From positions 1 to 64,000 of the forward strand of contig URAN01000003.1 of the NCBI GenBank assembly GCA_900545865.1: DNA of 64,000 bases. Reading direction: 5' to 3'. This DNA is from an uncultured Eubacteriales bacterium (GTDB lineage Bacteria > Bacillota > Clostridia > Monoglobales > Monoglobaceae). The position numbers were made by a program, and so were the translations under genes. The notes under the pieces are model-generated. The model was not told where the DNA came from and made no database searches. It saw only the letters and a list, made by a program, of their open reading frames with translations. Of the stretch, positions 7,930 through 15,754 are shown in pieces (the first letter of the stretch is position 1; every line of letters begins with the position of its first letter).

Positions 7930-9129
7930 ATGAGCATAAACAGCGAAATATCAGAACAAATAAATAGAATTGAAGCAGAGTTAAAAGAAAACCGCAGATA
8001 TATTCATATGCATCCCGAATTATCCTTCCGTGAATATAATACATCAAGTTTTATTCAAAAAAAGCTTGATGAAATGGGAATAAAATATGTTTCCGGGATT
8101 GCCGAGAACGGCATTTGCGCATATATATACGGCAATAAAAACATTGAATCCAAATCAATGAAGTCCATCCTTATCCGTGCGGATATGGATGCTCTTCCGA
8201 TTGACGAGGTTTCGGACAAGCCGTATAAATCACAAAATAAGAATGTAATGCACGCCTGCGGACACGATGCACACGTTGCCGTCTTGCTCGGCGTATGCAA
8301 AATTTTGAATAATTTTAAAGACAAATTCGGCGGAGTTGTAAAAGCTGTTTTTCAGCCCGGCGAAGAGACAAGCGGAGGCGCTTTGCCGATGATAGAAGAG
8401 GGGGTTCTCGAAAATCCGCATACGGATGTGTGTGTTGCTCTGCATTGCGATTCCGATTTGGATTGCGGAACAATTCGTGTAAAACCCGGTTCGCTTTATG
8501 CATCGCCCGATGACTTTAGAATAACGGTTAAAGGCAAAGGCGGACACGGCGCGGAACCGCATAATTGCATCGACCCGATTATGATAAGCGCAAGCATTAT
8601 TCAGGCATTAAATAACTTAATCAGCCGCGAAACAGACCCATTTGACAACGCTGTCATAAGCGTAGGTTCAATTCATGGCGGAAGTGCAACGAATATCATT
8701 CCCGACTCGGTTGAAATTCAAGGAACTGCTCGTTCGCTTACAAATGAAGTACGCGGTTTTTTGAAAAAAAGAATAGGTGAAACAGCAGAGGGGATTTGCA
8801 AAACGTTCGGCGCAGAGTGCGAATATGAATATACCGAACTTTTTCCGCCGCTTATAAATGACGAAAAGCTTGCTGAAGATGTATACGATTCCGCGTGCCG
8901 TTCCATTGGCAAAGATAAATGTGTCTGGGGCGGTGCGCCGACAATGGCAGGTGAGGATTTTTCCTATTTTTCTCAAAACAGACCGTCTGTTTTGTTTAAA
9001 CTCGGATGCCGCAACAAAAGTCTCGGGATTGTCAGCCTGATACATCATTCGTCATTTGATATAGATGAAAACTGTCTGAAAACGGGTGTAAAAGTTTTTG
9101 TCGGGTTTGTTTTGGATTATTTAAATTAA
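7930..9129 (+). CDS. M20 family amidohydrolase (M20D; hippurate/N-acyl-amino acid hydrolase type)
   Basis: A 399-residue cytosolic di-metal amidohydrolase of the M20D subgroup (HipO, AbgB, N-acetyl-diaminopimelate deacetylase and IAA-amino acid hydrolase relatives). Metal and catalytic motifs are present in order: HACGHDAH, QPGEETSGGA, ALHCD, the dimerisation-domain GKGGHGAEPH, AGEDFSYF and the C-terminal HHSSFDIDE. It probably releases an amino acid from an N-acyl derivative; the substrate cannot be read from sequence. The start ATG 7930 follows GGGG at 7917-7920 and lies 3 bases after uvrC, so it is likely co-transcribed with it. Confidence 0.9.
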   Translation: MSINSEISEQINRIEAELKENRRYIHMHPELSFREYNTSSFIQKKLDEMGIKYVSGIAENGICAYIYGNKNIESKSMKSILIRADMDALPIDEVSDKPYKSQNKNVMHACGHDAHVAVLLGVCKILNNFKDKFGGVVKAVFQPGEETSGGALPMIEEGVLENPHTDVCVALHCDSDLDCGTIRVKPGSLYASPDDFRITVKGKGGHGAEPHNCIDPIMISASIIQALNNLISRETDPFDNAVISVGSIHGGSATNIIPDSVEIQGTARSLTNEVRGFLKKRIGETAEGICKTFGAECEYEYTELFPPLINDEKLAEDVYDSACRSIGKDKCVWGGAPTMAGEDFSYFSQNRPSVLFKLGCRNKSLGIVSLIHHSSFDIDENCLKTGVKVFVGFVLDYLN

Positions 9130-9172
9130 ACTCGGTCTCAAAAACTTTAATCACACAAAAGGTGGAGTAACG

Positions 9173-9862
9173 GTGAATTTTATAGTTGATAAAAAAATGC
9201 CCGAGATTATGGTAAACAATTTGAAAAAATACGGAAAAGTATATCCGTCAATTGAGGTCAATACTCAGGATAAAAGTATTAACTCGCACCCCGACTTGCA
9301 GATTCATTTTATTTCGGATAAAACTGTGGTCACCGCACCCGAGGTTTATGAGTATTATAAAAGCATCTTGCCCCATACAATAAATATTGAAAAAGGTATA
9401 TCCAATATAGGATTCACCTATCCCAAAAACTGTGCATATAATATTGTAAGGCTCGGAAGGACCGTTATATGTAACACTATGTATGCCGAAAAAACAATCC
9501 TTGATTATTATAATAAAAACGGTTATCGAATCATTAATGTTAAACAAGGATATACAAAATGCAATGTCTGCCCGATTGCGGACAATGCTTTTATAACCGA
9601 GGATTCGGGAATCTGTAAAACGGTACGCAACACAGCCGATGATATAAAGGTTTACTTACTGACCCCCGGTTCTGTTCGGCTTGACGGATTTGAATACGGT
9701 TTTATCGGCGGAGCATCGGGAAGGTGCGGGGAGAACATTTTGTTATGCGGAAGAATAACAAAAACCGAAGAACTCAAAAAAATAATTGATAAAACAAATC
9801 TAAAAATAATAACTCTTTCCGAAAAAGAATTATATGATTTCGGAAGCATAATTTCATTCTGA
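9173..9862 (+). CDS. DUF6873-like (GME/pentein-fold) protein
   Basis: A 229-residue protein starting with GTG at 9173 behind GGTGGAG (9161-9167). The middle and C-terminal stretches KQGYTKCNVC, AFITEDSGI, TPGSVRLDGFEYGFIGGASG and the repeated short-strand layout resemble the DUF6873 group of guanidino-group-modifying-enzyme (pentein) fold proteins found in Clostridia. No function is known for that group. There is no signal peptide. It lies between the M20 hydrolase and the YtxC-like gene. The family call is from memory of characteristic motifs and should be treated as moderate. Confidence 0.65.
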   Translation: MNFIVDKKMPEIMVNNLKKYGKVYPSIEVNTQDKSINSHPDLQIHFISDKTVVTAPEVYEYYKSILPHTINIEKGISNIGFTYPKNCAYNIVRLGRTVICNTMYAEKTILDYYNKNGYRIINVKQGYTKCNVCPIADNAFITEDSGICKTVRNTADDIKVYLLTPGSVRLDGFEYGFIGGASGRCGENILLCGRITKTEELKKIIDKTNLKIITLSEKELYDFGSIISF

Positions 9863-9891
9863 ATATCAAATCAATATCGGAGGCAATTAAT

Positions 9892-10428
9892 TTGTTTGAG
9901 AAAATAACACTCAAATCAAAAGAAAACTCTGAACCGTTGGCGGATGTTATACAAATGTATATTTATGAAAAAACAAATTCAGAAAATACGATAGAATTCG
10001 ACAGTAACGAAAAGGGATATTATATAACCGTAAATATTGAATTTTTTGATTATGCCGCATATGCATTCGCATCGTATGTTACGGAAAATATTTACCTGTT
10101 TTTTACCCTCGATTTAATTGATGATTTCGGTGAAGAACTGTCAAATATCGAAAAAGAGCTTTTGGTTGAGATAGTATCGGAACAATTAAATTCATCAGAG
10201 GGTGAGGGTGTAAAGCAAGAAATTGCAAATCGCCTGACATCATTTACCCGAGAAAACGAAATTATCAGTATTGAGGGCTTTACAAAATTTGCGATAAATG
10301 ATTGCATCGAAAAATTGTGTGATTTGTTTTGCGATGTTGCATTTTCATTTATAATGTCCGACAGATTTTATTATACAGAGCTTATTTCTGCGCTGAGAAA
10401 TTTGTTTGCAAGGGACAACAATCACTGA
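9892..10428 (+). CDS. YtxC-like sporulation-associated protein
   Basis: A 178-residue protein starting with TTG at 9892 behind GGAGG (9879-9883). The C-terminal half contains IEGFTKFAINDCIEKLCDLF, which matches the characteristic segment of YtxC-like proteins (Gly-Phe-x-x-Phe followed by a helix), a poorly understood family of spore-forming Firmicutes. No catalytic motif, signal peptide or membrane segment is visible. Its last codons lie inside a 17-bp inverted repeat shared with the convergent recombinase gene, so both proteins end in DNNH. Confidence 0.6.
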   Translation: MFEKITLKSKENSEPLADVIQMYIYEKTNSENTIEFDSNEKGYYITVNIEFFDYAAYAFASYVTENIYLFFTLDLIDDFGEELSNIEKELLVEIVSEQLNSSEGEGVKQEIANRLTSFTRENEIISIEGFTKFAINDCIEKLCDLFCDVAFSFIMSDRFYYTELISALRNLFARDNNH

Positions 10429-10453
10429 TAATAAAAATCAGTGATTGTTGTCC
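10413..10453. terminator. Bidirectional hairpin terminator overlapping both convergent stop codons
   Basis: A perfect 17-bp inverted repeat (10413-10429 and 10437-10453) with a 7-base AATAAAA loop lies between the convergent YtxC-like and Xer genes. It spans both stop codons, so the last four residues of both proteins (DNNH) are encoded by the two arms. No long T-run is present on either strand. Confidence 0.7.
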
Positions 10454-11472
10454 GAATTGTTCACTTTTTCAATCGCTTCAAGCTCAATATTCATAGGCGT
10501 GTTTTCAATAGCGGAGACAACTTGGCTTTCGGCTATATGCGTATAAATTTCCGTTGTTGCAATATTGGCGTGTCCTAAAATTTCTCTGAGAGTCATCATA
10601 TCGGCGGCACCTGACCTGTACATCTGAGTTGCTGCGGTATGCCTGAGTTTATGAACAGAATATCCCAGACCATCAAGCCCCGCCGTCTTTAACAACGATT
10701 CGATAATCTGTTCAACCCGTCTGCCGGTTATGCGCGTGCCGCGTTTGGATAAAAACAAAGCATTTTTGTCTTTTATATTATTCATTTCTTTGCGCACTTT
10801 GAGATAATCGTCAACGGTTTTTCTGCAAAACTCATTCAAGTATGCAAATCTTTCCTTGTTGCCTTTTCCGATTATGCGAATTTTGTCATCGTGAATATCA
10901 TAAATATTGATATTCACGAGTTCCGATAATCGCATTCCGTAATTTAAAAAAAGAGCAACCATACAAATATCGCGTTCTTTTGAGGTCGTGGACGCCGAGG
11001 CTTTTAACAAGTCTAAGCATTCATCATAGCTCAAAAATTTGGGCTGTTTTTTAGGTTTTTTCGGCGTTTCTATATCGAGCGCAGGATTATTCTCAAATAA
11101 ATTTGATTTCGTAGTATAGTATTTATAAAAACTTTTAATTGCAGACAATTTTCTGCAACGCGCGGCAGGAGCGTTTTCAAGCGCACCGGCACAGAATGAC
11201 AAATATTCATAAATGTCCTCGGCGGATGCGTTTTTAATTAAATCAACCGAAATATCCGAAATTGTTATTGTGTTAAACTCATCAAAATCGATTCCAAACG
11301 ATGTCATTTTAAGAAATCTGAAAAACGTTCTCAAATCCAAATAATACCCGTTTACGGTTCGGTCGGATAAATTTCGAATTGCTTTTATATAGTTTAAAAA
11401 TTTAGTCAATATTTCGGGGCAATCGCTGTAGAGCGTTTTTGACGGCTTACGCGGATTAATATATGTACTCAT
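10438..11472 (-). CDS. Tyrosine recombinase, XerC/XerA type, catalytically complete
   Basis: A 344-residue site-specific recombinase with an N-terminal SAM-like core-binding domain (about residues 20-130) and a C-terminal catalytic domain. All six catalytic positions are visible: Arg in GMRLSEL, Lys in GKGNKER, His and Arg in HKLRHTAAT, His in GHANIATT and the nucleophile Tyr in EIYTH. Housekeeping Xer proteins resolve chromosome dimers at dif; phage or element integrases are alternatives, but no mobile-element genes surround this one. ATG at 11472 has GGAG 8-9 bases upstream. It has a consensus promoter and a 12-6-12 palindrome just after the predicted transcription start. A second, altered Xer protein is encoded at 41112. 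Confidence 0.9.
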   Translation of the reverse strand: MSTYINPRKPSKTLYSDCPEILTKFLNYIKAIRNLSDRTVNGYYLDLRTFFRFLKMTSFGIDFDEFNTITISDISVDLIKNASAEDIYEYLSFCAGALENAPAARCRKLSAIKSFYKYYTTKSNLFENNPALDIETPKKPKKQPKFLSYDECLDLLKASASTTSKERDICMVALFLNYGMRLSELVNINIYDIHDDKIRIIGKGNKERFAYLNEFCRKTVDDYLKVRKEMNNIKDKNALFLSKRGTRITGRRVEQIIESLLKTAGLDGLGYSVHKLRHTAATQMYRSGAADMMTLREILGHANIATTEIYTHIAESQVVSAIENTPMNIELEAIEKVNNSDNNH

Positions 11473-11500
11473 TGGTATTTCTCCTTAGCATCCTCTATCT

Positions 11501-11530
11501 AATTTCGCTAAACTTATATTTAGCGAAATT
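11501..11530. repeat. 12-6-12 perfect inverted repeat upstream of the Xer gene
   Basis: AATTTCGCTAAA (11501-11512) and its exact complement (11519-11530) flank a 6-base centre, CTTATA. It lies about 5-34 bases downstream of the predicted transcription start of the recombinase gene. Arms of 11-12 bases around a 6-base centre are the geometry of Xer core sites; a repressor operator or a 5'-UTR hairpin would also fit. Confidence 0.7.
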
Positions 11531-11541
11531 AATATATTTAA

Positions 11542-11570
11542 ATTATACCACTCTTTTGTTCGATTGTCAA
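11542..11570 (-). promoter_or_regulatory. Consensus sigma-A promoter of the Xer gene
   Basis: Reading the minus strand, TTGACA (11570-11565) and TATAAT (11547-11542) are both perfect and separated by 17 bases. The predicted start is near 11535, some 60 bases before the Xer start codon. Confidence 0.9.
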
Positions 11571-11650
11571 GTTTCTTTTGTGTTACAAACACTGTTAATA
11601 AACACTGTTTTGAAGGATCGTTTAAATATAAATAAAAGCTACATATTTTT

Positions 11651-11678
11651 AGGGGGCAACCTCATTCGGTTGTCCCCT
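11651..11678 (-). terminator. GC-rich hairpin downstream of the YlmC/YmxH gene
   Basis: An 11-bp stem (11651-11661 with 11668-11678, one G-T pair) and a 6-base loop lie 40 bases past the stop codon of the minus-strand YlmC/YmxH gene. No T-run follows on the minus strand, so terminator activity is likely but unproven. Confidence 0.55.
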
Positions 11679-11718
11679 GTGTATTTCTGCTGTGTTTTAC
11701 ATAATTTTAAATCTTATT

Positions 11719-11976
11719 TCATTTAAATTCAGTTACACTCGGTTTTCCGTCTATAATTATAAGGTCATCGCCGATTTTTTTAATGTCATCCCATTTGACT
11801 GTGCGTTCTTGTTCCTTGCCGAACAATCCAAGCATTTTGTAAGCGCCGGGAATACACAGCGAAATTATTTTACCTGTCTCAAAATCTATTTCAAGATCCG
11901 AAATAAATCCTATTCGTTCTCCATCTGTTATATGTATTACTTCTTTTGCTCTGATTTCGCTGAATCTGTAAATCAA
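11719..11976 (-). CDS. YlmC/YmxH family PRC-barrel sporulation protein
   Basis: An 85-residue single PRC-barrel protein of the YlmC/YmxH family conserved in endospore formers. Typical features are RAKEVIHITDGERIGFISDLEIDFETG-type strands at the N-terminus, the GLFG turn near residue 50 and the W-x-x-I-KKIGDDLIIID end. The start is TTG 11976, with GAGGGTG 6 bases upstream. Family members are linked to sporulation but have no defined biochemical activity. It is likely transcribed with or downstream of the small membrane-protein gene at 12098. Confidence 0.85.
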   Translation of the reverse strand: MIYRFSEIRAKEVIHITDGERIGFISDLEIDFETGKIISLCIPGAYKMLGLFGKEQERTVKWDDIKKIGDDLIIIDGKPSVTEFK

Positions 11977-12097
11977 TTCGTCACCCTCTTTATTATTTCC
12001 GCCCGAGCGGTCCTATCATATATTATGAATAATCCGAGCATTGTATTCATAATTTTGTTATTTTGGAATTCACCGTAATTTACAAATCGATAAAACG

Positions 12098-12430
12098 TTA
12101 TCTTTCGAGCGCCTTATTAATAACCCAAATATATTCATCTTTGTTTAAAACCGTAACAAAATCAAATTGGTTCGAAAGAATGTATGCTTCTTTTTCCGTC
12201 TCGCAATCATCTTTTCGACATAGAATTACAATATTTTCATCTCTCTCGCCTTTGGCAGAACAATATCTTATGTACGCTTCGGCTTTATCAAAATCATCGA
12301 TAATCATAGTTTTAAAAATATGTACGGAGTCATATTTGGGCTTTATTCCGCGAAACAATAACTCATATACCGTGTTAAAAGCTCCGTATAACGCAAAAAC
12401 GCATAAAATAATAAATAAGAATGTATTCAT
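12098..12430 (-). CDS. Small membrane-anchored hypothetical protein
   Basis: A 110-residue protein beginning MNTFLFIILCVFALYGAF, so residues 2-22 form one N-terminal transmembrane or signal-anchor helix. The rest is a small soluble domain with an ENIVILCRKDD strand and a YILSNQFDFVTV segment; I do not recognise it. ATG 12430 is chosen because GGGGTGAT lies 7 bases upstream. That ribosome binding site is itself in the 3' arm of the terminator that follows the HD-domain gene. An in-frame ATG at 12463 would add 11 residues but lies within the hairpin. Confidence 0.65.
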   Translation of the reverse strand: MNTFLFIILCVFALYGAFNTVYELLFRGIKPKYDSVHIFKTMIIDDFDKAEAYIRYCSAKGERDENIVILCRKDDCETEKEAYILSNQFDFVTVLNKDEYIWVINKALER

Positions 12431-12475
12431 AAAAAAATCACCCCTTTGTACATCATATGTCAAAGAGGTGATTTT
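12431..12475 (-). terminator. Terminator of the HD-domain gene that also contains the next gene's ribosome binding site
   Basis: On the minus strand a 15-bp stem with one mismatch (12475-12461 pairing with 12448-12434) ends in a run of seven T at 12437-12431. The 3' arm includes GGGGTGAT, the ribosome binding site of the small membrane protein at 12430, so the hairpin could terminate transcription and mask translation. Confidence 0.75.
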
Positions 12476-12481
12476 GTGAAA

Positions 12482-13669
12482 TTAAATCCCGAAATAATCA
12501 AAAAGTGAGCCGAACTCAACGCCGCATATAACGGCATTATCGTACTTTTGTCTGAGCATACGGTTTCCGCTCTGAAGAGCGTTGGTTGTAATGCCGTAAA
12601 TATGTGAAAAATATGTTTCTATACAAGCCGCAAGATGGTCGCACCCTCTGATTAATTCGCCGTCAACAGGTTTAAATTCAGCAGAATTGTATTTTTTGTC
12701 CATATCCTCGAACGAAACAATAATTGCTTTGTCATTCAGCATAATTTTGTTGCTGAATTCATCATTGGTGTAATACTCGATTTCTTTTTGCCAATCATCG
12801 GGGATAAGCGGATACAAGATGCTTTGCATCTGTTCTTGTTCTATACCTTTTATGATTTCGTCCAAGCCTTTAACCGAATTTTTAACGGGCGAAACAATAT
12901 CGCGAGTCAATACCTCGGGAATATCATGAAATAGTCCGCCAATAAAGTTATTTGTTATCCTTGCTGCACACGCATTTGTTTCGCACGAACACAAATAAGC
13001 CAAAATCGCAACAATTAACATATGTCCAATTACCGAGGTTTCAGGGATTCTCGGTGACCTCGACCAACGCTGTTGAAAACGCAGCTCACCCAACAAACCC
13101 GTAAATCCGCGGTAATTATTATTCGCTATAAATGTATCGAAACACTTTAATCCTTTGAATGAATTGAGTTTATTGTCTATTTCCGCGCGTGTACTGTCTA
13201 TTCCGTAATAGTTACGGCACATATCATATATAATATCGAATTCCCATTTTGTCGCAAGATAATGAGCCGCTTCTAAAATTCTCTTTTCATGTTCGGCATA
13301 ATTTTTGTCCATAAAATATGTTTCCATTTTTTGATAAAAGTTATGCGGAATGTTTATGATGTTGGGTTTAACGGTATCAAGCGCCCAGCGATTGAGCTCA
13401 CGCCCCATTTTTTTCATCAATTTATGAAAAACGGGCGGTTTTATGTCTGTCAAAACAAGGCGGTGGAAAAATTCGAAAATTCCTCCCTCAATCAGTTTAT
13501 CCATATCAACATTTCCGTCAATTTTAGCCAGTATGTACGCATAAATCATTTTATGCGATTGTTTATCAAGTTCGCTGAACCCTCTTGACGGTCTGATATG
13601 GTCGTTCCAGCGTTCGATTGACGCCGCTTCAAAAATAAATTCAATAAGTGATTTTTTCAGCATTTTCAT
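12482..13669 (-). CDS. HD-domain metal-dependent phosphohydrolase (YfbR-like)
   Basis: A 395-residue protein with a central-to-C-terminal HD domain: IGHMLIVAILAYL supplies the first His, GGLFHDIPEVLTRDIVSPVK the HD pair and following residues, and NDKAIIVSFEDMDKK a later conserved Asp region. This pattern resembles YfbR-type HD_3 hydrolases that act on nucleotides, but the N-terminal 200 residues are extra and unrecognised. Start ATG 13669 is favoured by AAAGG 6 bases upstream; GTG 13672 and ATG 13663 are alternatives. It lies 41 bases downstream of the deacetylase gene on the same strand. Confidence 0.75.
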   Translation of the reverse strand: MKMLKKSLIEFIFEAASIERWNDHIRPSRGFSELDKQSHKMIYAYILAKIDGNVDMDKLIEGGIFEFFHRLVLTDIKPPVFHKLMKKMGRELNRWALDTVKPNIINIPHNFYQKMETYFMDKNYAEHEKRILEAAHYLATKWEFDIIYDMCRNYYGIDSTRAEIDNKLNSFKGLKCFDTFIANNNYRGFTGLLGELRFQQRWSRSPRIPETSVIGHMLIVAILAYLCSCETNACAARITNNFIGGLFHDIPEVLTRDIVSPVKNSVKGLDEIIKGIEQEQMQSILYPLIPDDWQKEIEYYTNDEFSNKIMLNDKAIIVSFEDMDKKYNSAEFKPVDGELIRGCDHLAACIETYFSHIYGITTNALQSGNRMLRQKYDNAVICGVEFGSLFDYFGI

Positions 13670-13709
13670 CACAAACCTTTCTTATTTAAACTTCGTTATG
13701 CTCAATCTC

Positions 13710-14891
13710 TTACATTAAAAAAAGCGGAAATCTCAATATGCTTATCGAATCATCGATAGTGGTTCTCGGTATTTCATAAACAGAGCCTCTTCCTTTGTTC
13801 ACAACCGAAAACGCTTCACGGTAGTATCGTCTTGCCTGTCTTAACACTGCATCATTGAACAAACCATAAGGATATGCAATCGCCGTGACCTCTCTTTTTG
13901 TAATATTATATATCGTATCGTTCGAAGCGGCAAACTCATTTGCAATTTCTTCTTCGGAAATCTCGGTCAGATTTTTATGATTTTGTGTATGCGAATAAAT
14001 TCTGAATACACCGCTGTCGCTCATTTCAAACAATTGTTCCGCCGTACAGTAATTTTCAGTTCCTATATAATCCGAAATCATAAACAATGTCGCTTTTGCG
14101 TTATATTTTTTCAGTATCGGCAAAGCTTTTTCGTACGTTTGAGTATAACCGTCATCAAATGTAATAACAACGGATTTTTTTATGTTATCTGCAAGAGAGA
14201 CCTCTTCCGGATACAAAAACGTGTACCCGTTGTCATAGAAATATTTTATCTGTTGCTCAAAGTTATATTCACTTACATAAACATACGGATACGGGCCCGA
14301 CGGCGCATCTATGACGTGATACATCAATATCGGCGGGCGTTTGTTATACAATCTTCCGCTTTTGCTGCGTTTGCCGTAATCCTGAGCATGAATGGCGAGT
14401 CCGACATAATATGATGCCATTCCTTGTGAAATTATTGCCTTGGGATGCAGATACCCCGAATTGTTATACACTCCGACAGCCGATAAAAAGGCAATCTGAC
14501 TTTGGTATTCGGCCGAGATTTCGTTTTGGTCATAGTGCCACTTAATATTTTGATTGTCATAAAACAAGTCAGGCGCAGATATATCCAATGCACGTTTCAG
14601 CATTACAAGAAATTCCTCTGTGGTAAGAGGTTTTTCGGGCATAAACACATTGTTATATTCGGCATCAAGTATTTTCATACTTCGATAATACGCCGCCGTT
14701 TTATCATATGTATCATCAAACACGGGCGCATCGTTCCACGCCGGTAAAACTCGGCTTAAAAGCGATACCGCGTCCAATTTTGTCACCGCAGCGTTTTCAT
14801 CAGCAAAAGCCGTATTGAGGGAACCGAAAGAACATCCTGATATTACGGCTGTCATCACTGTCCAAATAATAAATCTATATAATAATTTCAC
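13710..14891 (-). CDS. Lipoprotein polysaccharide deacetylase with N-terminal SLH-like region
   Basis: An about 393-residue exported enzyme. A signal peptide (KLLYRFIIWTVMTAV) ends in the lipobox-like ISGC, making a lipoprotein likely. Residues about 35-165 contain repeated motifs like S-layer-homology units (F-x-P-x-x-P-L-T-x-x-E-F). The C-terminal NodB domain has PPILMYHVI, the metal-binding TFDDGY (Asp 246/247) and SHTQNH (His 301 and 305), and AYPYG. It probably removes acetyl groups from a cell-wall or surface glycan. GTG 14891 is preferred because AGGATGG precedes it; ATG 14900 is possible and would add three residues. Confidence 0.88.
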   Translation of the reverse strand: MKLLYRFIIWTVMTAVISGCSFGSLNTAFADENAAVTKLDAVSLLSRVLPAWNDAPVFDDTYDKTAAYYRSMKILDAEYNNVFMPEKPLTTEEFLVMLKRALDISAPDLFYDNQNIKWHYDQNEISAEYQSQIAFLSAVGVYNNSGYLHPKAIISQGMASYYVGLAIHAQDYGKRSKSGRLYNKRPPILMYHVIDAPSGPYPYVYVSEYNFEQQIKYFYDNGYTFLYPEEVSLADNIKKSVVITFDDGYTQTYEKALPILKKYNAKATLFMISDYIGTENYCTAEQLFEMSDSGVFRIYSHTQNHKNLTEISEEEIANEFAASNDTIYNITKREVTAIAYPYGLFNDAVLRQARRYYREAFSVVNKGRGSVYEIPRTTIDDSISILRFPLFLM

Positions 14892-14953
14892 ATAAACCAT
14901 CCTAAAGTTGTATTTGTAAATTCAGCTTATCATTTTTTACATACATATATGAT

Positions 14954-14982
14954 TTTAGCACAGCTCAGAGGATATTTCAACC
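14954..14982 (-). promoter_or_regulatory. Sigma-A promoter for the deacetylase gene
   Basis: Minus strand TTGAAA (14982-14977) and TAAAAT (14959-14954) with a 17-base spacer, 60 bases upstream of the start codon. Confidence 0.7.
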
Positions 14983-15023
14983 TTTTGGAAAAAATTTAAT
15001 GAAATTTTAACATATCTATAAAT

Positions 15024-15067
15024 AAAAAAAATCCATATTCTTTGATAAATCTCAGAATACGGATTTT
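15024..15067 (-). terminator. Intrinsic terminator after the hypothetical gene at 15071
   Basis: A 14-bp stem with one mismatch (AAAATCC...GGATTTT arms) and a run of eight T on the minus strand follow directly after the stop codon. Confidence 0.85.
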
Positions 15068-15070
15068 AAA

Positions 15071-15577
15071 TTAAATTCGTGTGGCGTAAATATTGGCGTT
15101 TATTCTCTCTGTGTCATCACTTAAAACGGTAATATTTTGCCAATGAAAACTATCGGGTGTTATTTCGGCAAACACCCACTTATCCCTCTCTTTTTGATTT
15201 GGGTCGCTCGGTATTACCTCGCATTGGATTTTTCCGTCCTTTTTATGTACAACGAGATGAACCGTATATCTTTGACAGACATATGTCATATCATAACATC
15301 TTTTTTCGCGGTTGTATACTCTCAAAGCAGCACCGTATTCACCGTCGGGCTGCGGATTTATCTCTCGTGTTTTTCTTGACGGAGATATAAAAATATCCTC
15401 TATCGCACAGCCTTCCAAAACCTTTCTGAAAAACCATTCTCCCTCAACCTCGCGTCCGTCCGAGCCTTTCCATATAAAACTCCAATCACCGATTAGCCCT
15501 TCAAACCAATCGTCCTCTTTGGGAATATAGTCGGTATTACATTTGTCCGCAAGCAATGCTTCAACAAAATTATCCAT
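15071..15577 (-). CDS. Hypothetical protein, possible DUF1579-like beta-barrel
   Basis: A 168-residue cytosolic protein. The pattern LIGDWSFIWKGSDG, a strand-rich middle with FRKVLEGCAIEDIF, GAALRVYNREKRCYDMTYV, and a C-terminal FHWQNITVLSDD resembles small lipocalin/DUF1579-like ligand-binding barrels, where a Gly-x-W near the N-terminus starts the first strand. No function is known. ATG 15577 is selected because GAGGTGA lies 5 bases upstream; ATG 15604 lies within the promoter palindrome. It is a single-gene transcription unit with a tightly palindromic promoter, which suggests a ligand-controlled repressor encoded elsewhere. Confidence 0.7.
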   Translation of the reverse strand: MDNFVEALLADKCNTDYIPKEDDWFEGLIGDWSFIWKGSDGREVEGEWFFRKVLEGCAIEDIFISPSRKTREINPQPDGEYGAALRVYNREKRCYDMTYVCQRYTVHLVVHKKDGKIQCEVIPSDPNQKERDKWVFAEITPDSFHWQNITVLSDDTERINANIYATRI

Positions 15578-15601
15578 AGCGTTCACCTCATAAATATTTA
15601 G

Positions 15602-15640
15602 CATATGTTTGTATTATAACATAATACAAACATATGTCAA
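15602..15640 (-). promoter_or_regulatory. Consensus promoter embedded in a 15-5-15 perfect palindrome
   Basis: CATATGTTTGTATTA (15602-15616) and its exact complement (15622-15636) flank TAACA. On the minus strand TTGACA (15640-15635) and TATAAT (15618-15613) are both perfect with a 16-base spacer, so nearly the whole promoter is inside the palindrome. A bound dimeric repressor of TetR or PadR type would block RNA polymerase; the regulator is not in the window. Confidence 0.85.
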
Positions 15641-15754
15641 GTGATATGTTATTCTTTTCTTCTTACCGTGAAAAGTTAAGAAAAAGGGTTAGGACACGAT
15701 AAATTTAACTTGCCGACAACAAGATAAACAATACATGCGTATCCTTCAAATGTT

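Noticed and set aside
10438..11472. Reading the tyrosine recombinase as a phage or integrative-element integrase
   Set aside because: No excisionase, relaxase, phage gene, tRNA-adjacent att pair or compositional shift is present nearby; its neighbours are sporulation-type core genes.
11463..11726. Hydrophobic plus-strand frames over the Xer promoter region
   Set aside because: They lie over a consensus promoter, a palindrome and a terminator hairpin on the other strand and have no ribosome binding site; AT-rich DNA gives hydrophobic frames by chance.
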